DNA of 8,658 bases from an uncultured Butyrivibrio sp. (GTDB lineage: Bacteria > Bacillota > Clostridia > Lachnospirales > Lachnospiraceae): NCBI GenBank assembly GCA_910577605.1, contig CAJTON010000005.1, positions 37,885 to 46,542 of the forward strand, given 5' to 3'. Below, in pieces: positions 4,906-8,658 of the stretch. The position numbers and the translations under genes are program-made. A model generated the notes under the pieces. The model was not told where the DNA came from. It ran no database searches and worked only from the letters and a program-made list of their open reading frames with translations. Every line of letters starts with the position of its first letter. Position 1 is the stretch's first letter.

Positions 4906-5165
4906 ATTTCCCTCAAGATACGCCATATGCTTTTTGGCGACAGACAATATTTATCCGCAAGCTCCGAAACGCTCTCTCCGGCAGTCCAGTCCTCATAGAT
5001 TCCGCGGTTGCGCTCCGAAAGCTCCTGCCTTATACGAGTTCCCTCGCCCCATTCTCTGCGGTTCCCCGTCTTTCGGGGAATATAAATATTCGTTCCGTCT
5101 ACATACTGCTGTATCAGTTCAATTATTTCGATCGGCAGAATTTTTTCCGCTCTTATATAGCCCAT
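4899..5165 (-). CDS. CD3324-family small helix-turn-helix protein
   Basis: An 88-residue protein matching the CD3324 family of Firmicutes. The opening MGYIRAEKILPIEIIELIQ is followed by the strongly conserved QYVDGTNIYIPRK, and then by an RREWGEGT...RIRQELSERNRGIY segment. The last third (VSELADKYCLSPKSIWRILRE, about residues 66-86) is a clear helix-turn-helix of the Mor/resolvase kind: ELADKY then a recognition helix SPKSIWRIL. The family is small, its members are usually full length at 80-95 residues, and targets are unknown to me. DNA binding is expected. AGGAGG (5176-5171) stands five bases before the ATG. A terminator overlaps the stop codon. Upstream, between this gene and the mannan operon, lies a leader ORF with two mutually exclusive hairpins, so expression may be attenuated or reached only by readthrough. 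Confidence 0.88.
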   Translation of the reverse strand: MGYIRAEKILPIEIIELIQQYVDGTNIYIPRKTGNRREWGEGTRIRQELSERNRGIYEDWTAGESVSELADKYCLSPKSIWRILREMS

Positions 5166-5200
5166 GTTTGCCTCCTAAAGTAATATTTACGAAATAGGAA

Positions 5201-5244
5201 AGCATCGGCTATGCCTGTTTGCTTCTGCCCGCACAGCCAATGCT
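5201..5244 (-). terminator. Terminator hairpin between the mannan operon and the CD3324 gene
   Basis: On the minus strand GCATTGGCTGTGC (5243-5231), a 16-base loop and GCATAGCCGATGC (5214-5202) give 13 pairs with two G-U, plus one outer pair, followed by TTTCCTATTTC. On the plus strand the G-U pairs become mismatches, so the minus strand is the functional reading. It either ends the mannan operon or serves as an attenuator in the leader of the CD3324-family gene; the interrupted T-run suggests partial termination. Confidence 0.7.
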
Positions 5245-5249
5245 ATGCG
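5230..5249 (-). promoter_or_regulatory. Alternative hairpin that excludes the terminator
   Basis: CGCATAGC (5249-5242), loop ATTG, GCTGTGCG (5237-5230): eight pairs, one G-U. The second arm and loop are the first arm of the terminator at 5201-5244, so only one can form. The UAG of the leader ORF is within the first arm, so a terminating ribosome would sit on this hairpin. Confidence 0.5.
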
Positions 5250-5269
5250 CAAATGATATATCTGTTCAT
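5243..5269 (-). CDS. Putative 8-codon leader peptide of the CD3324-family gene
   Basis: ATG at 5269-5267 is preceded at eight bases by AAGGA (5282-5278). It encodes MNRYIICA, then UAG. Same length, same last codon and stop (GCA UAG C) and same following GGCT..TGC hairpin sequence as the mini-ORF before DUF1062. A ribosome stalled on the body of the ORF would leave the 5242-5249 arm free or covered depending on its position, which could decide between the two hairpins. Translation is not shown. Confidence 0.45.
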   Translation of the reverse strand: MNRYIICA

Positions 5270-5296
5270 ACAAAAATTCCTTTCATTCATTGATAT

Positions 5297-5337
5297 TGCG
5301 CTGCCTTTCAGCGCATAACGGTATCCCCCCAAAAAGG
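5297..5337 (-). repeat. Hairpin repeat element, copy 3
   Basis: CCTTTTTGGGGGGATACC (5337-5320), then GTTA, then the hairpin TGCGCTG (5315-5309), loop AAAGG, CAGCGCA (5303-5297). It has the layout and spacing of the two copies upstream of the XRE gene 3 kb away: a short pairing segment, GGATACC, and a seven-pair stem. It begins three bases after the stop codon of the CE17-like gene. Confidence 0.7.
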
Positions 5338-5339
5338 TT

Positions 5340-6464
5340 CTACCTTCCGCTCCCTATGACCGACACGAGATAGAATTCCGCCGCGTCGTCGGGGTGAGTT
5401 TCGATAAGCCTTATGTCGACCTTGTGCTTCTTATTTTCGCCGTGCTCCATAACCGTGTAAAGTTCAAGCTTGTCACCCCATGTTTCGTCGAAATTCGCGT
5501 CAAGTATCATACGCGTGCTCTCGTCGCCGTCAATAACGATCTCCGCTACCGGAGCGGGAAGCCTTACCGACTTTCTGAACTGGACCGCTATACAGCTGCC
5601 CTCTACCTCAAAGCTTATCGCGTCGCCCGTATTCCCTGCCGTCCATCCGTATTTGAAGCAGTCGGTAATGTGACTTTGCTTTGCCGTGTCCTTCACGAAG
5701 CCCGCAAGCTCCGGCCCGCTGTTGATATTGCGGTATCTGACCGAATCCTCATACGCGTTCGCGGTAAGAGGCTCAGGAAAACGCGGAGGCTCCCCGTCAG
5801 GCTGCGCCTTCATGATCTCCTCAAGCCCGTATGTTATGACTGAAGCCACAAGCTCGTGCCCCGCGTCGTTGGGATGAAGATCGTCCGGCGTAATGTCGCG
5901 GTTTGGGATACGCCCCGATACGACAGCCTGATAAACGGTACTCTGCATACTCACCGAGGGAATGCCGTAATGCCTTCCTATTCTCGAATGCATAAGCTGC
6001 GAGTTCGCCCCGTTGTTGTAAAAAACATTATGCACAAGCATCACCGCCGGCTCCGTCCTGTATGTGTACACCTTGCGGACAAGCCCCTCGTAGGTCTCCA
6101 TAAAATGTTCGTTCGAGTCGTCGTTTACCGAAAATTCTATTATGACAAAATCCGGCTCATAGGAAAGCAGATCCTCCGCCGCCCTTGCCGCTCCGAACTG
6201 CGAGGTCGTGCCTCCGATTCCCGCGTTGATATAGGTAAATTCGGCCTTGGGGAATTTGTCCTTCCACCACTCAAAGACCCTGTACGCGTAACAAAGCTCC
6301 GGACGCGTCGCCACGCTTCCCTGTGTGATAGAACCGCCGAGGAACGCGATATTAAGCTTTTCGCCCGCTTCCGCCCTTGCCATCAACTTTTTCATTCTGT
6401 AATTGTTCCCCTTGTTGGAAACAGCCACGCTGTAATCGATAAGTGCGCTTTTCAATTTTTCCAT
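5340..6464 (-). CDS. CE17-like SGNH acetyl-mannan esterase
   Basis: A 374-residue, two-domain esterase. The SGNH hydrolase domain spans about residues 36-215 with all blocks visible: GGSIT with nucleophile S45, the block II glycine in NAGIGGTTS, N114 in FSVNDD, and D194-x2-H197 in PDDLHPND. A C-terminal beta-sandwich of about 150 residues follows, consistent with the CBM35-like domain of CE17. No signal peptide, so it acts in the cytoplasm on imported oligosaccharides. Carbohydrate esterase family 17 was defined with the Roseburia intestinalis enzyme that removes 2-O-acetyl groups from mannose and works with a CE2 partner; the upstream gene here is CE2-like and the next is GH130, so the context is the same. 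The start at 6464 overlaps the CE2 gene by 13 bases and is preceded by a GGGAGG-type site, indicating translational coupling. The CE17 assignment rests on layout and context; SGNH hydrolase is certain. Confidence 0.8.
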   Translation of the reverse strand: MEKLKSALIDYSVAVSNKGNNYRMKKLMARAEAGEKLNIAFLGGSITQGSVATRPELCYAYRVFEWWKDKFPKAEFTYINAGIGGTTSQFGAARAAEDLLSYEPDFVIIEFSVNDDSNEHFMETYEGLVRKVYTYRTEPAVMLVHNVFYNNGANSQLMHSRIGRHYGIPSVSMQSTVYQAVVSGRIPNRDITPDDLHPNDAGHELVASVITYGLEEIMKAQPDGEPPRFPEPLTANAYEDSVRYRNINSGPELAGFVKDTAKQSHITDCFKYGWTAGNTGDAISFEVEGSCIAVQFRKSVRLPAPVAEIVIDGDESTRMILDANFDETWGDKLELYTVMEHGENKKHKVDIRLIETHPDDAAEFYLVSVIGSGR

Positions 6465-7504
6465 ACCTCCCCTCCCAACGATTCTATATATGCGGCAAGC
6501 TCGCCGGACATTTCCTCCGCCTCCGGTATCCTTATATGTCCCGGAGTTCCCGCGCCGTTGCGCTTATACATAAAATGCGTCACTCTATTGCTGTTTATAT
6601 CGCCGCAGACCTGCTCTATCGCCCTGTCCCAAGCCGGATCGTGCATAAGTATCGTGGTCGTGAGAATTATCCTTGCGCCGGGATAAAGCTCCATAAGCTT
6701 TTCTATCCACGCCTTATAACGCGCGCGCCAGTTTGCCGCCGCTTCGCCGTCATAGTCCTCTGCCATGATATTGACGGGATTCGCGTCGTTCTGCCCTATC
6801 GCCGCGATAACGACATGAGGCTGCCACTTGGAGAAATCCCACGGTTTAAGCGCTCCCAGGAAGGGATTATACTGTATTTTGTCATAGCTCGATTCCATTC
6901 CGCGCAAATCCGACGGTCCGTTAAAATATCCCGTACCGTCGAGCAGCGAGATTCCGCCCTGAGAAGTATCGTGAAGCTCCGCGTCAAGCCTTCTCGCCGT
7001 CATCCATGAATACGAATGCCAGCTGTTTGAAAATTCGCCGTTATGCTCCGGGTCCGCCTTTCCGACATATTCAAGCGCCTCCGAAACCTCGCCGCAGGAC
7101 ACGCTGTCGCCGAATACCTCGATCCTCCTTGACGGAAGAGACGGCGGCTCAAGAAGCTCCCCGCCGTCGGAAAGCTCGAAGCCCTTGAAAACTACATAAT
7201 GGCATGAATCCTGTCTTTTAAAAAGCATAAGCTCGTGAACACCGTCGGAAAGTCCCTCGCAAAGAACATATTCCTCCTGTCCGTCCTTAAGTTCCGTAAC
7301 GGACTGAACGCCGTCAACTATAACTCCCATGTAGTTGTTCCAGCAGTTTCTCAGGTTCTTCATGTACGCCTTAACATATGTTCCCCTAAATTTTATCATG
7401 ATATATGTAGCCGCAAAAACAAGCACCGGCTCCTTAGGATCATCGAAATCGATCCTACCGCTGTATTGCAGACGGGGATCGTCGGGATAAATATACATAT
7501 CCAA
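6452..7504 (-). CDS. CE2-family acetyl esterase
   Basis: A 350-residue esterase. The N-terminal beta-sandwich (residues 1-120) carries the CE2 pattern PRLQYSGRIDF, ATYIMIKFRGTYVKAYM and NNYMGVIVDG. The SGNH catalytic domain follows: EVFGDSVSCGE with nucleophile S134, block II SQGGISL (G183/G184), block III AIGQND with N239, and H323 in GTPGHIRIPEAEEM. The usual Asp three residues before the His is replaced by Thr; some CE2 enzymes are known to use a Ser-His dyad, so activity is expected. CE2 enzymes remove acetyl groups at positions 3, 4 or 6 of mannosyl or xylosyl residues, complementing the 2-O activity of CE17. No signal peptide is seen. It lies 10 bases after GH130, and its stop is inside the start of the CE17-like gene. 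The start at 7504 follows a GGGAGG-type site (complement of CCTCCC at 7506-7511). Confidence 0.88.
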   Translation of the reverse strand: MDMYIYPDDPRLQYSGRIDFDDPKEPVLVFAATYIMIKFRGTYVKAYMKNLRNCWNNYMGVIVDGVQSVTELKDGQEEYVLCEGLSDGVHELMLFKRQDSCHYVVFKGFELSDGGELLEPPSLPSRRIEVFGDSVSCGEVSEALEYVGKADPEHNGEFSNSWHSYSWMTARRLDAELHDTSQGGISLLDGTGYFNGPSDLRGMESSYDKIQYNPFLGALKPWDFSKWQPHVVIAAIGQNDANPVNIMAEDYDGEAAANWRARYKAWIEKLMELYPGARIILTTTILMHDPAWDRAIEQVCGDINSNRVTHFMYKRNGAGTPGHIRIPEAEEMSGELAAYIESLGGEVWKN

Positions 7505-7514
7505 GCCTCCCTTC

Positions 7515-8658
7515 CTACTTTCCTAAAAGCTCAAGATTCTTCTTAATAAGCTCACATCTCTGCGCAACGCATTCAACCGAGCGTCCGGGGTCCTTCGGAG
7601 TATTGAAAACATAATCCGTAAGCTTATCAACAGTAGTCGTTGCGACGTGCATTCTCGTGTCCGAGGACGCGTAATAGATAAACACCTCGCCCTTATCGTT
7701 TGCGACCGCGCCGTTCGTAAACACGACGTTGCTGACGTCGCCGACGCGCTCTTCCCCCCTCGGTCCGATAAGCAGTCCCGAAGGCTCCGCGATAACCTTT
7801 GAAGGATCGTCAAGGTCCGTGGCAAACGCATAGATAACATAGCGGAGTCCCGCCGCCGTGTTGCGCACGCCGTGAGCAATATGTATCCACCCTCTGTCCG
7901 TTTTGATAGGCGTCGCGCCCGCTCCGTTCTTTGCCTCGGTTATCGTGTGGTATTTGCGCAGGCTCGTCATCTTTTCCTCGTCGATAACGGCATGGGTAAT
8001 ATCGTCGCAAAGACCGAAGCCCACTCCGCCGCCGCTTCCGGTCTCAATGAAATCGTCCATCGGTCTTGTGTAGAAGGCGTACTTTCCGTTCACAAATTCG
8101 GGATGAAGCACAACATTCCTCTGCTGAGGGGAACGAAGCGTCACAAGATTGGGAAGCCTCTCCCATGTCTTCAGGTCCTTTGTCCTCACTATTCCCGCCG
8201 CCGCTACCGCCGCCGAAAGGTCGTTTACGGACCTGTCCTTGCTTTCGGAGCAGAACACGCCGTAGATATAGCCGTCCTCATGCTGCGTCAGCCTCATGTC
8301 GTATACATTGGTTTCCTCAGGACAGGTGTCCTCAAAAAGTATCGGATAATCCCAGAACCTGAAATTGTCGATTCCGTTGTAGCTCTCAGCCACTCCGAAG
8401 AACGACTTTCTGTCGTTGCCCTCGATTCTTGCTACAAGGTAATATTTGCCGTTAAGCATGATAGCTCCGGAGTTCATCACGGCGTTTATTCCGAGACGCT
8501 CCATAAAATACGGATTGCTCTCACTGTCAAGGTCATACCTCCATGTGAGAGGGATATGCTCCCTCGTCAGCACAGGATATTCGTACCTATCGTAAACTCC
8601 GTTATAGAAACCGGATTTGACGTTTTTTCTTGTAAGAAGCTCCTCCTGCTTCTTTTTT
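7515..8658 (-). CDS. GH130 4-O-beta-D-mannosyl-D-glucose phosphorylase, N-terminus cut by the window edge
   Basis: At least 380 residues. The frame is open to the last base of the window. Translation before the GTG at 8573 gives KSGFYNGVYDRYEYP, which is conserved family sequence, so the true start is outside, probably only about ten codons away. GH130 subfamily 1 motifs are dense: ERLGINAVMNSGAI, VARIEGNDRKSFF, FRFWDYP, TNVYDMRL (its Asp, D92 counted from the GTG, is the expected general acid), SPQQRNVVLHPEF, TGSGGGVGFGLCDD, KNGAGATPIKT, HGVRNTAAGLRY, GDVSNVVF and IYYASSDTR. The enzyme splits mannosyl-beta-1,4-glucose with phosphate into mannose 1-phosphate and glucose, the last cytoplasmic step of beta-mannan use. 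It is upstream of the two esterases in one transcript, with 10 bases to the CE2 gene. The operon promoter and likely transporter genes must lie to the right. No catalytic or binding motif seems lost. Confidence 0.95.
   Translation of the reverse strand, partial: KKKQEELLTRKNVKSGFYNGVYDRYEYPVLTREHIPLTWRYDLDSESNPYFMERLGINAVMNSGAIMLNGKYYLVARIEGNDRKSFFGVAESYNGIDNFRFWDYPILFEDTCPEETNVYDMRLTQHEDGYIYGVFCSESKDRSVNDLSAAVAAAGIVRTKDLKTWERLPNLVTLRSPQQRNVVLHPEFVNGKYAFYTRPMDDFIETGSGGGVGFGLCDDITHAVIDEEKMTSLRKYHTITEAKNGAGATPIKTDRGWIHIAHGVRNTAAGLRYVIYAFATDLDDPSKVIAEPSGLLIGPRGEERVGDVSNVVFTNGAVANDKGEVFIYYASSDTRMHVATTTVDKLTDYVFNTPKDPGRSVECVAQRCELIKKNLELLGK

Noticed and set aside
5856..6686. Long open frame on the plus strand (276 codons) opposite the two esterase genes
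   Set aside because: It is antisense to two convincingly recognised genes, has arginine- and histidine-rich composition typical of shadow frames, crosses the overlap of both genes and resembles no family.
6443..7009. Open frame of 188 codons on the plus strand opposite the CE2 gene
   Set aside because: Same reason: shadow of a confident CDS, no motifs and no ribosome site.
7515..8573. GTG at 8573 as the start of the GH130 gene
   Set aside because: The frame continues open to the window edge and the 28 extra codons encode conserved GH130 sequence (FYNGVYDRY), so the start lies outside.

Overview
The window looks like chromosome of an anaerobic, gut- or rumen-type Firmicute (class Clostridia, probably near Ruminococcaceae/Oscillospiraceae). 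This rests on gene content: a PerR-type Fur protein beside a reverse rubrerythrin, DUF1062 and CD3324-family proteins, and a beta-mannan phosphorylase/esterase operon. Strong AGGAGG ribosome sites and U-run terminators fit the same group. The organism call is inference; there is no rRNA or tRNA here.

Layout. (1) 1-1395: the 5' end of a lipoprotein ApbE gene leaves the left edge on the minus strand, divergent from perR and a reverse rubrerythrin. Both of the latter have good sigma-A promoters with Fur-family-like operators and the unit ends in a strong terminator: a peroxide/oxygen-defence module. (2) 1476-2144 minus: an XRE regulator with a GyrI-like ligand-binding domain. (3) 2145-2736: a gene-free, repeat-rich interval with two copies of a hairpin element, two tandem 122/123-bp repeats and two extended -10 promoters. 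(4) 2737-4083: a SIMPL (DUF541) gene and a DUF4303-like gene, ending in a terminator. (5) 4109-5165 minus: a DUF1062 zinc-ribbon gene and a small CD3324-family helix-turn-helix gene. Each is preceded by an 8-codon leader ORF whose UAG stop lies inside a hairpin arm. (6) 5340-8658 minus: a close-packed operon of GH130 4-O-beta-mannosyl-glucose phosphorylase, CE2 esterase and CE17-like SGNH esterase, cut by the right edge.

How it works together. The right-hand operon would deacetylate manno-oligosaccharides (two esterases of complementary type) and phosphorolyse mannosyl-glucose, as in the Roseburia intestinalis mannan pathway. The left-hand module detoxifies peroxide under PerR control.

The least explained signals are in the spacers. 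A repeated minus-strand element (about 40 nt, three copies) has a hairpin that keeps pairing through compensatory changes. Two related leader-peptide/hairpin units precede the two small minus-strand genes; the one before the CD3324-family gene has two mutually exclusive hairpins, one terminator-like, so it resembles a translation-coupled attenuator. Promoter-bearing tandem repeats precede the SIMPL gene.
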